Of a DNA stretch of 39,802 nucleotides, positions 9,322 through 19,024 are shown one piece after another; position 1 is the stretch's first letter; the number at the start of each line of letters is the position of its first letter. Source of the stretch: Draconibacterium orientale (GTDB lineage: Bacteria > Bacteroidota > Bacteroidia > Bacteroidales > Prolixibacteraceae); the NCBI GenBank assembly GCA_020726265.1, contig DYSZ01000016.1, forward strand, positions 1-39,802. Direction: 5' to 3'. Below the pieces are notes generated by a model. It saw nothing but the letters and a program-made list of their open reading frames with translations. It was not told where the DNA came from and did no database searches. Position numbers and translations under genes: made by a program.

Positions 9322-10362
9322 TCATCCGCCTTTCCCATGATTCCAACCCTGAGCCACCAGCGGAATTTTTGAACCGCCAGTTGTAACCAGATTTGCTCCT
9401 TCGGTAGCTTCAATCATGTGACCAATAATCGTGATATCGGGGTCGTTTTTTATTTTATCGTAATCGGTTTGAGCAATCGTAAAAAGCAGTTCGTAATCTT
9501 CGCCACCGTTTAACGCAGCAACAAGCGGGTTCATATTCAGTTCCTCCGCCATTTGTTTGGTCTGTAAATCGAGCGGGACTTTCTCTTCGAACAGGTTACA
9601 ACCCACCCCTGAGTTTTTACATAAATGCAGAATTTCGGATGAAAGACCGTCGGAAATATCAATCATCGAAGTAGGTTTTACACCCATTTTCCCGAAGGCG
9701 GCAACCATGTCAACACGCGCTTCTGGTTTGAGTTGGCGTTGCAAAATATAGTCGTAGCCCGAGAGTTTCAGTTGTAAATTTGGGTTTACTTTAAAAACTT
9801 CGTTTTCGCGTTCTAACAGTTGAAGCCCCATATAAGCTCCGCCCAAATCGCCTGAAACACAAAGCAAATCATTGGGTTTGGCGCCAGAACGGTACACCTC
9901 GCTCCTTTTTTCAACTTCTCCCAAAACTGTAACGCAAATGGTAAGCCCTGTGAGCGAACTTGTTGTGTCGCCACCAACCAAATCAACACCATAATTTTCG
10001 CAAGCCAAGTGAATTCCTCTATAAATCTCTTCTATTGCCTCGACTGAAAATTTCGAAGAAACTGCGATTGAAGCAGTGATTTGGGTAGGTACTGCGTTCA
10101 TGGCGCAGATATCAGAAACATTCACAGCTACAGCCTTGTAACCCAAGTGTTTCAAAGGAACATACATCAGGTTGAAATGAATTCCCTCGGTAAGCAGGTC
10201 GGTTGAAACAACCACCTGCTTATTGCCAAATTCAAGCACAGCAGCATCGTCGCCAACTCCTTTTTTTGTACTGTTGTTTTTTATTTTTATATCCTTTGTT
10301 AGCCGTTCAATCAGGCCAAATTCGCCCAATTCCGAAATACTTGTTTGTTTTTCTTTATGCAT
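9322..10362 (-). CDS. thiL: Thiamine-monophosphate kinase ThiL
   Basis: GVGDDAAVLEFGNKQVVVSTDLLTEGIHFNLMYVPLKHLGYKAVAVNVSDICAMNAVPTQITASIAV, VGGDTTSS, MIDISDGLSSEILHL. Confidence 0.95.
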   Translation of the reverse strand: MHKEKQTSISELGEFGLIERLTKDIKIKNNSTKKGVGDDAAVLEFGNKQVVVSTDLLTEGIHFNLMYVPLKHLGYKAVAVNVSDICAMNAVPTQITASIAVSSKFSVEAIEEIYRGIHLACENYGVDLVGGDTTSSLTGLTICVTVLGEVEKRSEVYRSGAKPNDLLCVSGDLGGAYMGLQLLERENEVFKVNPNLQLKLSGYDYILQRQLKPEARVDMVAAFGKMGVKPTSMIDISDGLSSEILHLCKNSGVGCNLFEEKVPLDLQTKQMAEELNMNPLVAALNGGEDYELLFTIAQTDYDKIKNDPDITIIGHMIEATEGANLVTTGGSKIPLVAQGWNHGKGG

Positions 10363-10426
10363 TGTTAATTTCAGACAAAATAGTATTAAATGAAATTCTT
10401 ACGCGGCAAAATTACCTTTTGTTTTA

Positions 10427-10434
10427 TATCTTTG
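10427..10434 (+). promoter_or_regulatory. Putative -7 element (TATCTTTG) for the suf operon
   Basis: Match to Bacteroidetes TAnnTTTG, about 60 nt upstream of sufB. Confidence 0.45.
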
Positions 10435-10492
10435 CAATTTATTTTAAACAGGATGTTTTTACTGTTGTTATTGTAGAAGAAAACAAGCAAAG

Positions 10493-11938
10493 ATGGCAGA
10501 ACAGGATAAAATATTACACGATTTAACTCAAAGCGACTATAAATACGGTTTTATTACTGATATTGAAACTGATATCATCGATATCGGGTTGAATGAGGCA
10601 GTTGTAAAAACTATTTGGGAGAAAAAAAATGAGCCGGATTTTATGCTCGATTTCAGGCTTGATGCCTTCAGAAAATGGCAGAAAATGAAGATCCCCGACT
10701 GGGCTTACCTGAAAATTCCGCCCATCGATTTTCAATCTATCAGTTACTACGCCGCCCCCGTTCAAAAACCAAAATATGCAAGTATCGACGAGGTTGACCC
10801 TGAGTTGATTGAGACTTTTAATAAGTTGGGAATTCCGCTCGAAGAACAGAAACACCTGGCTGGCGTTGCTGTTGATGTGGTAATGGACAGTGTTTCGGTA
10901 AAAACCACTTTTAAGGAAGTATTGGCTGAGAAAGGAATCATTTTTTGCTCGTTCAGCGATGCACTTCAGGAACATCCCAATCTTGTAAGAAAATACTTTG
11001 GTCAGGCTGTGCCGGTTGCCGACAACTTTTTTGCAGCGCTTAACTCAGCTGTTTTCAGCGACGGCTCGTTCTGTTACATCCCGAAAGGTGTGCGTTGCCC
11101 CATGGAATTATCGACTTATTTCCGCATCAACGCCGCCAATACGGGTCAGTTTGAAAGAACGCTGATTGTAGCCGACGACGACAGTTACGTGAGTTATCTC
11201 GAAGGTTGTACTGCACCCATGCGCGACGAAAATCAGCTGCATGCCGCGGTTGTAGAAATCATTGCACACGACCGTGCCGAGGTTAAATATTCAACGGTAC
11301 AAAACTGGTATCCCGGAGACAAAAATGGCATTGGCGGAATTTATAATTTTGTTACCAAACGAGGTGTCTGCCGGGGCGTTTCATCAAAAATAAGCTGGAC
11401 ACAAGTTGAAACCGGTTCAGCCATTACCTGGAAATATCCGAGTTGTATCTTATTGGGCGACAATTCGGTGGGTGAATTTAATTCGGTGGCAGTAACCAAT
11501 CATCACCAACAAGCCGATACCGGATCAAAAATGATTCACATCGGGAAAAACACAAAAAGCCGTATTGTTTCGAAAGGTATTTCGGCTGGGAGAAGCGACA
11601 ATTCGTACCGCGGGCTGGTAAAAATAATGCCCGGTGCCACCAACTCACGTAACTTTTCTCAATGCGATTCACTTTTGCTGAACGATACCTGTGGCGCTCA
11701 TACTTTTCCGTACATCGAAGTCGGGAACAAATCGTCGGTGGTTGAACACGAAGCCACAACCTCGAAAATTGGTGAAGACCAGATTTTCTATTGCAACCAG
11801 CGCGGTATTGATACCGAAACCGCTGTAGGCATTATCATTAATGGTTATGCCCGCGAAGTACTGAACAAACTTCCGATGGAATTTGCCGTTGAAGCGCAAA
11901 AACTTTTGCAAATCAGTCTGGAAGGAAGCGTGGGATAG
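10493..11938 (+). CDS. sufB: Fe-S cluster assembly protein SufB
   Basis: 481 aa; [60 protein letters not shown] and C-terminal SufB/SufD core; followed by sufC, sufD, sufS. Confidence 0.97.
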   Translation: MAEQDKILHDLTQSDYKYGFITDIETDIIDIGLNEAVVKTIWEKKNEPDFMLDFRLDAFRKWQKMKIPDWAYLKIPPIDFQSISYYAAPVQKPKYASIDEVDPELIETFNKLGIPLEEQKHLAGVAVDVVMDSVSVKTTFKEVLAEKGIIFCSFSDALQEHPNLVRKYFGQAVPVADNFFAALNSAVFSDGSFCYIPKGVRCPMELSTYFRINAANTGQFERTLIVADDDSYVSYLEGCTAPMRDENQLHAAVVEIIAHDRAEVKYSTVQNWYPGDKNGIGGIYNFVTKRGVCRGVSSKISWTQVETGSAITWKYPSCILLGDNSVGEFNSVAVTNHHQQADTGSKMIHIGKNTKSRIVSKGISAGRSDNSYRGLVKIMPGATNSRNFSQCDSLLLNDTCGAHTFPYIEVGNKSSVVEHEATTSKIGEDQIFYCNQRGIDTETAVGIIINGYAREVLNKLPMEFAVEAQKLLQISLEGSVG

Positions 11939-11940
11939 TA

Positions 11941-12146
11941 GCCCCTCCCGACCTCCCCAAAAGGAGGGGAAGGAAGAAGAACCCCGTTTAATTCCCCCAA
12001 GGGGGAAAACAAGAAAGAGAGAGTAAAACATGACATATAAAGTAGAATATTAACAATTTATGGCTTTCATGATAATCTGCTACTATAAAATGATTCTTCA
12101 GGAAGCTTTTTAAACCCTCCCCCTCCGGGGGAGTTGGAGGGGGCTT
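11941..12146. repeat. Repeat-bounded intergenic element between sufB and sufC (GC-rich REP/MITE-like)
   Basis: Left end gcccctcccgacctccccaaaaggagggga and right end ccctccccctccgggggagttggagggggc are each palindromic and are imperfect inverted repeats of each other. An extra hairpin attcccccaagggggaaa lies inside. Confidence 0.6.
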
Positions 12147-12150
12147 ATCT

Positions 12151-12903
12151 ATGCTTACAATTAAAAACTTATACGTCTCTGTTGAGGGACAGGAAATTCT
12201 GAAAGGAATAAATCTTGAGATAAAACCTGGAGAGATTCACGCCATAATGGGGCCGAATGGTTCAGGAAAAAGTACGTTAGCCAATGTTTTGGCTGGCCGT
12301 CATGAATATGAAGTTACCGCCGGCGAAATTACTTACAACGGTGAAGACCTTTTTGAAAAATCGCCTGAAGACCGCGCCCGTGAAGGAATATTTCTGAGTT
12401 TTCAATACCCGGTTGAAATTCCGGGTGTACCAATGGTTAACTTTTTGAAAACTGCTGTTAACGAACATCGCAAACACCGTGGAGAAAAAGAACTTACTGC
12501 TGGTGAGTTTTTGAAGCTGATGCGCGAAAAAATGGACATGGTCGATTTGCACCCGCAACTGACCAACCGCTCTGTAAACGAAGGTTTCTCGGGAGGAGAA
12601 AAGAAAAAGAACGAAATTTTCCAGATGGCACTCCTCGAACCTAAACTGGCGATTCTTGACGAAACGGATTCGGGACTCGATATTGATGCGCTGAAAACCG
12701 TAGCCCACGGTGTAAATGCATTGAAATCACCTGAAACTTCGACCATTGTGGTTACACATTACCAAAGATTACTTGATTATATTGTCCCCGATTACGTGCA
12801 TATTTTGTACAACGGCAAGATTGTAAAAACCGCCGGAAAAGAGCTTGCATTTGAGCTGGAAGAAAAAGGGTACGACTGGATTAAAAAGGAGAATGAAAAA
12901 TGA
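12151..12903 (+). CDS. sufC: Fe-S cluster assembly ATPase SufC
   Basis: ABC ATPase: Walker A GPNGSGKST, signature NEGFSGGEKKKNEIFQMALLEPKLAILDETDSGLDIDAL. Confidence 0.97.
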   Translation: MLTIKNLYVSVEGQEILKGINLEIKPGEIHAIMGPNGSGKSTLANVLAGRHEYEVTAGEITYNGEDLFEKSPEDRAREGIFLSFQYPVEIPGVPMVNFLKTAVNEHRKHRGEKELTAGEFLKLMREKMDMVDLHPQLTNRSVNEGFSGGEKKKNEIFQMALLEPKLAILDETDSGLDIDALKTVAHGVNALKSPETSTIVVTHYQRLLDYIVPDYVHILYNGKIVKTAGKELAFELEEKGYDWIKKENEK

Positions 12904-14270
12904 GCGTTTTAACAGAGAAAACAGATGTTTCGCTGAAATATACGGCCCATTTTAACGAGGCCAGGGAAAAGTTATTTGCCAATTCTTCCGAAATCCTGAA
13001 TTCAAAAAGAAATAAAGCTTTTCAGAATTTTGTGTTGCAGGGAATTCCTACACGCAAAAACGAAAACTACAAATACACCAATCTTCATTCTGCATTTGCG
13101 AATGAATATACTTTCGTGCATGAAAAGCAGAAAACCGAAGCCGACATTGCTGAGATTTTCCGCTGTAATGTTCCCGATTTAAACACACAACTCACGCTGC
13201 TGTATAACGGCTGGTTTTACGATAAAAACAACTTAGCTGGCAAATTACCTGAAGGTGTTATACTCGAAAGCCTCGAAAAAGCAACATCGAAATACGCCGA
13301 TATTATTGACCAACATTATGCTGCATTAGCGGATACCTCGGCTGATGCGATGGTTGCGCTTAATACAGCGTATGCAAAAGATGGCTATTTTCTTTACATT
13401 CCAAAAAATGTGGCGATTGAAAAACCCATACAGATTGTCAATCTGCTGAAAAGTGACACCGATACTTTTTCAACACAACGTAATCTTGTAATTGTTGAGG
13501 AAGGGGCAGAAGTTCAACTCATTTTATGCGACCATACGTTAGATTCGAACCGGTACATCAATAATCTTGTTACTGAAGTTTTTGTTGGAGAGAATGCAAA
13601 ACTTGATTATTATACGATACAAAATCAGCACAATAAGGCGGTGAGTGTTAATTCGGTCTTTGTCAGACAACAGGCAAATTCAACTTTTATTTCTCACACT
13701 GTTTCGTTGCATGGCGGGTTAATCAGAAACAACCTGAAAGTGACCATAGATGGTGAAAATGCACAGGCCAATTTGTTTGGAATGGCTTTTCTCGACCGTA
13801 AACAGCACATCGATAATTTTACGAAGGTTGAACATGCAAAACCGCATTGCCAAAGCAACCAGGTTTATAAGTATGTTTTAGATAATCAATCGACGGGAGC
13901 CTTTTCAGGGCAAATTCACGTGGCCCGCGATGCGCAAAAAACAAATGCTTTCCAGCGGAACAACAACCTGCTGTTAACCGATTCGGCCACCATGCAAACC
14001 AAACCGCAACTCATTATCGATGCCGATGATGTGAAATGCAGCCACGGCGCAACGGTTGGACAGATAGATGAACAGGCACTGTTTTATCTTCGGGCAAGGG
14101 GAATTCCCGAGGACAAAGCCCGTTTAATGATGATGAATGCCTTTGCACACGAAGTGGTTCAGGAAATAAAAGTGGAAGCGCTGCGCGAAAGAATCGATGA
14201 ACTGATTGAAAAAAGATTGAATGGCGAAGTGGCCCGTTGCCACGAATGCGAATACAATTGTGAATGTTAA
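12900..14270 (+). CDS. sufD: Fe-S cluster assembly protein SufD
   Basis: C-terminal SufBD core: VKCSHGATVGQIDEQALFYLRARGIPEDKARLMMMNAFAHEVV; ATGA overlap with sufC. Confidence 0.94.
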   Translation: MSVLTEKTDVSLKYTAHFNEAREKLFANSSEILNSKRNKAFQNFVLQGIPTRKNENYKYTNLHSAFANEYTFVHEKQKTEADIAEIFRCNVPDLNTQLTLLYNGWFYDKNNLAGKLPEGVILESLEKATSKYADIIDQHYAALADTSADAMVALNTAYAKDGYFLYIPKNVAIEKPIQIVNLLKSDTDTFSTQRNLVIVEEGAEVQLILCDHTLDSNRYINNLVTEVFVGENAKLDYYTIQNQHNKAVSVNSVFVRQQANSTFISHTVSLHGGLIRNNLKVTIDGENAQANLFGMAFLDRKQHIDNFTKVEHAKPHCQSNQVYKYVLDNQSTGAFSGQIHVARDAQKTNAFQRNNNLLLTDSATMQTKPQLIIDADDVKCSHGATVGQIDEQALFYLRARGIPEDKARLMMMNAFAHEVVQEIKVEALRERIDELIEKRLNGEVARCHECEYNCEC

Positions 14271-14273
14271 TTG

Positions 14274-15491
14274 ATGAGCTACGATATAACCAAAATCAGA
14301 AACAACTTCCCCGTTCTTCATCGCAAGGTTTACGATAAACCATTGATTTATTTCGATAGTGCAGCGTCATCACAAAAACCAGTTCAGGTTTTAATGGCCG
14401 AAGAAAAACTGCACAATGACTATTACGGAAATATCCACCGTGGTGCCCATTTTATGGCCGACAAAGCCACCGAAGATTTTGAAAATATACGGGTACAGGT
14501 TCGCAATTTTATTAATGCCACACACCGCGAAGAAATTATATTTACAAAAGGAGCCACTGAAAGCATCAATCTCGTGGCTTTTTCGTTTTGCGAAGCATTT
14601 CTGAATGAAGGAGATGAAATCATCGTTTCGGAAATGGAACACCACGCCAACATTGTTCCCTGGCAAATGGCAGCAATTCGTAAAAAAGCCAGAATTGTAA
14701 AACTTCCGTTTAACGATTCAGGCATTCTCGAAATTGAAAAACTGCCTCATCTCATCACCCCAAAAACAAAGCTCATTGCTGTTGCCCATGTTTCCAACGT
14801 TTTGGGAACCATAAACCCAGTAAACGAAATCATCAGCATCGCCCATCAGAAAAACGTACCCGTTCTGGTTGACGGGGCACAGGCTGTTCCACATCTGAAA
14901 GTAAATATACAGGAAATGGATGCCGATTTTTATGTTTTTTCGGCGCACAAAATGTATGGCCCCAACGGAGTAGGCGTTCTTTATGGCAAAAAAAGCTGGC
15001 TCGAACAAATGCCACCATATCAGGGGGGTGGCGAAATGATTTCAGAGGTTTCGTTTGAAGGGACCACTTTTAATGAACTGCCCTATAAATTTGAAACCGG
15101 AACTCCAAACATTACCGGAGTAATAGCTTTTGGAGCTGCCATCAGTTTTCTGAACGAAACAGGGCTGACTGAAATTGCCGGCTGGGAACACAGTTTGCTC
15201 GAATATGCCACTGAAAAACTTAAAACAATTTCCAGCTTACGGATTTACGGTGAAGCCGCTGAAAAATCGGGAGTGATTTCATTTAATATCGAAGGAATTC
15301 ATCCGTATGATTTGGGAATGTTGTTGGACAAAATGGGTATCGCTGCGCGCACCGGACACCTTTGCGCCGATACGGTAATGGCTCATTTTGGTATTGATGG
15401 GTGCGTGCGTATTTCGTTTGGCATGTACAACACAATGGAAGAAATTGATATTTTTATTGCGGCACTGCATAAAATAATATTGATGTTTTAA
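14274..15491 (+). CDS. sufS: Cysteine desulfurase SufS
   Basis: YFDSAASSQKPVQV, FTKGATESINLVA, SEMEHHANIVPWQ, FSAHKMYGPNGVGVLYG, RTGHLCADTVM; ATG at 14274 preferred over TTG at 14271. Confidence 0.96.
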   Translation: MSYDITKIRNNFPVLHRKVYDKPLIYFDSAASSQKPVQVLMAEEKLHNDYYGNIHRGAHFMADKATEDFENIRVQVRNFINATHREEIIFTKGATESINLVAFSFCEAFLNEGDEIIVSEMEHHANIVPWQMAAIRKKARIVKLPFNDSGILEIEKLPHLITPKTKLIAVAHVSNVLGTINPVNEIISIAHQKNVPVLVDGAQAVPHLKVNIQEMDADFYVFSAHKMYGPNGVGVLYGKKSWLEQMPPYQGGGEMISEVSFEGTTFNELPYKFETGTPNITGVIAFGAAISFLNETGLTEIAGWEHSLLEYATEKLKTISSLRIYGEAAEKSGVISFNIEGIHPYDLGMLLDKMGIAARTGHLCADTVMAHFGIDGCVRISFGMYNTMEEIDIFIAALHKIILMF

Positions 15492-15501
15492 ATATTCAAC
15501 C

Positions 15502-15969
15502 ATGGCAACCCGGAAATTAATCATCGGCAGAAAAGACTTTGCTGATTTCGAAAAACTCGATTTGTTCGGGATTGATGTAAAAATCGACTCGGGGGCATAC
15601 ACTTCAAGTTTTCATTGCCACAAAATCGAACAGGTTATCATCGATGGAAAGGATTACATCAAATGCAATTTTCTTGATCCCTGCCATCCACAATACCACG
15701 AAAAGGAATTCATATTTGATGATTTTAAACTACGAAAAATAAAAAGCTCCAACGGATTTGTTGAAAAACGCGTTTTGATTTCGACCGAAATCACCATTTT
15801 CAAAAACAATTATCCCATCGAACTCTCGCTCACCGAAAGAATGGAAATGAAGCACCCTGTTTTGTTGGGAAGAAAATTTCTTTCGAAAAGATTTTTAATC
15901 GACACATCAAGAAAAAACCTTTCTTTGAAAAAAAGAATCATTCAAATCAGGAAGCTGAAAAAAAAATGA
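15502..15969 (+). CDS. RimB-like ATP-dependent zinc protease family / retropepsin-like aspartic protease (RimK-associated)
   Basis: 155 aa; KLDLFGIDVKIDSGAYTSSFHCHKI (D-S-G-A-x-T-S motif), MKHPVLLGRKFL; ATGA overlap with the downstream rimK-like gene. Confidence 0.85.
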   Translation: MATRKLIIGRKDFADFEKLDLFGIDVKIDSGAYTSSFHCHKIEQVIIDGKDYIKCNFLDPCHPQYHEKEFIFDDFKLRKIKSSNGFVEKRVLISTEITIFKNNYPIELSLTERMEMKHPVLLGRKFLSKRFLIDTSRKNLSLKKRIIQIRKLKKK

Positions 15970-16850
15970 AAATCGTTGTACTTTCAAGGAATGCCGATTC
16001 GTATTCAACCAGCCGGATTATCAAAGAAGGGTTAATCCGCAACCACGAAATTATACAGGTTGACCATTCGAAATGCGACCTGATAATCGAGAAAAAAAAT
16101 CCTACTATCATTTACAAAGGCAAAATTCTTCATAACACCGATGCAGTAATCCCGCGTATCGGGGCCTCGCTCACATTTTACGGAACCGCCGTAATCAGGC
16201 AGTTTGAACTGATGAAGGTTTTTACTACCGTGCAATCGCAGGCTTTGCTACATTCGCGCGACAAATTGTACAGTTTCCAGCTGCTGTCGAAAGCAGGGCT
16301 GGGTTTACCCAAAACCGTGTTTACCAACTATTCAAAAAATGTAAACGACATTATCAGTGGAGCTGGAGGAGCCCCGGTTATCATCAAATTATTAGAAGGA
16401 ACACAAGGGCTTGGCGTTGTGCTTGCCGAAACTGAAAATGCTGCCGAATCGGTGATTCAGGCTTTTAACGGAATGAAAATCAGGGTTATTGTACAGGAAT
16501 ACATTAAAGAAGTGCAAGGTTCCGATGTAAGGGCTTTTGTTGTCGATGGCGAAGTGGTGGGCGCCATTAAAAGGCAGGCAAAAAATGGAGAATTCCGTTC
16601 CAACCTGCACCGCGGAGGAACTGCAAGGGTAATTCAGTTAACAGATGAGGAAGAGAAAGCCGCGATAAAAGCAGCGCGAACTTTAGGGCTCGGCATTTGT
16701 GGTGTCGATTTATTGCAATCGAATCACGGGCCACTTATTCTTGAGGTCAATTCATCGCCCGGTCTCGAAGGAATTGAAAAAGCTACCGGAACCAACATTG
16801 CCGAAAAAATTATCCAATATGTCGAAAAACACGGACAGCCTTCTGTATAG
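15966..16850 (+). CDS. rimK: RimK-family alpha-L-glutamate ligase (ATP-grasp)
   Basis: APVIIKLLEGTQGLGVVLAET, VDLLQSNHGPLILEVNSSPGLEGIEKATG is the RimK ATP-grasp signature. Confidence 0.93.
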   Translation: MKIVVLSRNADSYSTSRIIKEGLIRNHEIIQVDHSKCDLIIEKKNPTIIYKGKILHNTDAVIPRIGASLTFYGTAVIRQFELMKVFTTVQSQALLHSRDKLYSFQLLSKAGLGLPKTVFTNYSKNVNDIISGAGGAPVIIKLLEGTQGLGVVLAETENAAESVIQAFNGMKIRVIVQEYIKEVQGSDVRAFVVDGEVVGAIKRQAKNGEFRSNLHRGGTARVIQLTDEEEKAAIKAARTLGLGICGVDLLQSNHGPLILEVNSSPGLEGIEKATGTNIAEKIIQYVEKHGQPSV

Positions 16851-16856
16851 ATTTCA

Positions 16857-17819
16857 ATGAAACAGCAAAAAAAAATAACCATTCTTGGCATTCCAATTCC
16901 AGCCGGGCAGAAACGCACACTCAACCTCGATATTGCCCGGTTGCACACCCACACAAAAGTGGAGATTCCGGTTATTGTTGAACGCGCAAAGGAAGACGGC
17001 CCAGTATTGCTGCTCCTGGCCGGAATTCATGGAAACGAATTGAACGGCGTTGAAATTGTACGCGAACTGCTTGCCCGGAAATTCACAAAACCCACCCGGG
17101 GAATGGTCATCACCATTCCTGCCCTCAATGTTTTTGGGTTTCTCAACCAAACCCGCGAATTCCCCGATGGAAAAGATTTAAACCGGTCGTTTCCCGGCTC
17201 AAAAAAAGGATCGCTGGCTAGCATTTTTGCTTACCATATTATGAAAGAGATCATCCCGCACATCGATTATTGTATCGATTTTCATACAGGTGGCGCACAA
17301 CGGTTTAATTCGCCACAAATCCGTATTCCGGGAAAAGACAACGAGTTGATCGAACTGGCAAAGGTGTTTAACCCACGTTTTGTGGTTTTTGCCGGAGAAA
17401 GGGAGAAATCGTTCCGCCAGGCTACAACTGCATTGGGAAAAAAGGTGCTGCTTTTTGAGGGTGGCAAAACACTCGATTTTAAAGACCGTGTTACAAAGCG
17501 AGGTGTTCATGGCACGCTCCGGGTTATGCAGTACCTAGGTATGCGTGATTTTTCAGCGCAACTTGAAAATGATAAAAGCAACGGTGTGGTTGAAATTCAC
17601 AAATCAAAATGGATCAGGGCAAAATACGGTGGCTTGTTCAGGTTTTATGTAAAAGATGGAACAAAGGTCGAAAAAGGCGAAACCATTGGCGCCATTTCCG
17701 ACCCTTACGGAAAATTTGAATACCAAATCAAAATTCCCAAATCAGGTTATATTATTGGGTTAAACCATGCCCCGATTGTGTACAAAGGCGATGCAGTACT
17801 TCATCTCGGTTTTGAATAA
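16857..17819 (+). CDS. Succinylglutamate desuccinylase/aspartoacylase family (M14-like) zinc hydrolase
   Basis: LLAGIHGNELNGVEIVRELL and IDYCIDFHTGGAQRFNSPQIR (metal ligands HxxE...H); C-terminal beta domain GGLFRFYVKDGTKVEKGETIGAISDPYG. Confidence 0.9.
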   Translation: MKQQKKITILGIPIPAGQKRTLNLDIARLHTHTKVEIPVIVERAKEDGPVLLLLAGIHGNELNGVEIVRELLARKFTKPTRGMVITIPALNVFGFLNQTREFPDGKDLNRSFPGSKKGSLASIFAYHIMKEIIPHIDYCIDFHTGGAQRFNSPQIRIPGKDNELIELAKVFNPRFVVFAGEREKSFRQATTALGKKVLLFEGGKTLDFKDRVTKRGVHGTLRVMQYLGMRDFSAQLENDKSNGVVEIHKSKWIRAKYGGLFRFYVKDGTKVEKGETIGAISDPYGKFEYQIKIPKSGYIIGLNHAPIVYKGDAVLHLGFE

Positions 17820-17843
17820 ACCCTTTCAACAATCACGTTTCCG

Positions 17844-18419
17844 CTAATAATTTTTCTCCTGAATTTCGAAATAAGCTTGCGGATGCTGGCAGGCCGGGCA
17901 CATTTGCGGGGCCACGGTTCCTTCGTGAAGAAACCCGCAGTTGCGACATTTCCAAACCACTTTTTCTCCCCGTTTAAAAACTTTCCCCTCTTCGAGATTA
18001 TTGTACAGCGTACGGTAACGTTCTTCGTGTGCTTTCTCAACTTTTGCAATCAGCTTAAAAGCCATCGCCACATCTTTAAAACCTTCCTCTTCCGCAATCC
18101 GGGCAAACTCAGGGTACAGTGCTGTCCACTCTTCATTCTCGCCATCAGCCGAAGCTTTCAGGTTTTCCATCGTAATGCCTATTTTACCGGCCGGATAGGT
18201 AGCCGTAATTTCCACCATATTGCCTTCCAGAAATTTAAAAAAACGTTTGGCATGTTCCTTTTCGTTCAGCGAAGTTTCTGCAAAAATAGCGGCAATCTGT
18301 TCCAATCCTTCTTTTTTTGCCTGGCTGGCAAAATAGTCGTAACGCATGCGTGCCTGCGATTCGCCGGCAAATGCCTTTAATAAGTTTTGTTCGGTTCTTG
18401 AACCAGCTAATTGACTCAT
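17844..18419 (-). CDS. Rubrerythrin
   Basis: [53 protein letters not shown]-terminal rubredoxin-like [28 protein letters not shown]; start at 18419. Confidence 0.95.
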   Translation of the reverse strand: MSQLAGSRTEQNLLKAFAGESQARMRYDYFASQAKKEGLEQIAAIFAETSLNEKEHAKRFFKFLEGNMVEITATYPAGKIGITMENLKASADGENEEWTALYPEFARIAEEEGFKDVAMAFKLIAKVEKAHEERYRTLYNNLEEGKVFKRGEKVVWKCRNCGFLHEGTVAPQMCPACQHPQAYFEIQEKNY

Positions 18420-18589
18420 ATTCTTTTGATTTTTTTTGATTTTTGCTTGTTTAAATTTACAAAAAAGCAAAACTGAAAATGCCGCAATTCTTAAGCAAAT
18501 CCTAATTTTTATTGTTTCTGAATAAGAGTTTTGAACTGCCTTGTCAGAAACTAAATTTTTTAGAACTTTGCAGCCTGAAAAAGAAAGTT

Positions 18590-19012
18590 ATGACCATTGA
18601 ACAGGTACAAAACGAGATTGTTGAAGAATTTTCGGTTTTCACCGACTGGATGGATAAATATGCCTATCTGATTGAGTTGGGAAATGAACTTCAAAATCTT
18701 GACCCGAAAGAAAAAACAGACCAGTTCCTGATAAAGGGATGTCAAAGCCGGGTTTGGCTGGTCGCTGAAAAGCAGGATGGCAAAATAATATTTCGCGGAG
18801 AAAGTGATGCCGTGATTGTAAAAGGGTTGGTGGCACTTCTTCTGCGCGTTGTTTCAGGCCGGACACCAAAAGAACTTTTGGAAAACGACTTGCATTTTAT
18901 TGATGATCTCGGTTTAAAACAACACCTTTCGCCCACACGCTCGAACGGATTGCTGGCAATGGTCAAACAAATAAGGCTGTACGCCGTTGCTTATAACAGA
19001 ATTGAAGGATAA
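18590..19012 (+). CDS. sufE: SufE family Fe-S cluster assembly protein
   Basis: MTIEQVQNEIVEEFSVFTDWMDKYAYLIELGNEL, LIKGCQSRVWLVAEKQDGKIIFRGESDAVIVKGLVALLLRVVSGRTP. Confidence 0.94.
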   Translation: MTIEQVQNEIVEEFSVFTDWMDKYAYLIELGNELQNLDPKEKTDQFLIKGCQSRVWLVAEKQDGKIIFRGESDAVIVKGLVALLLRVVSGRTPKELLENDLHFIDDLGLKQHLSPTRSNGLLAMVKQIRLYAVAYNRIEG

Positions 19013-19024
19013 GGAGAGAACGAA

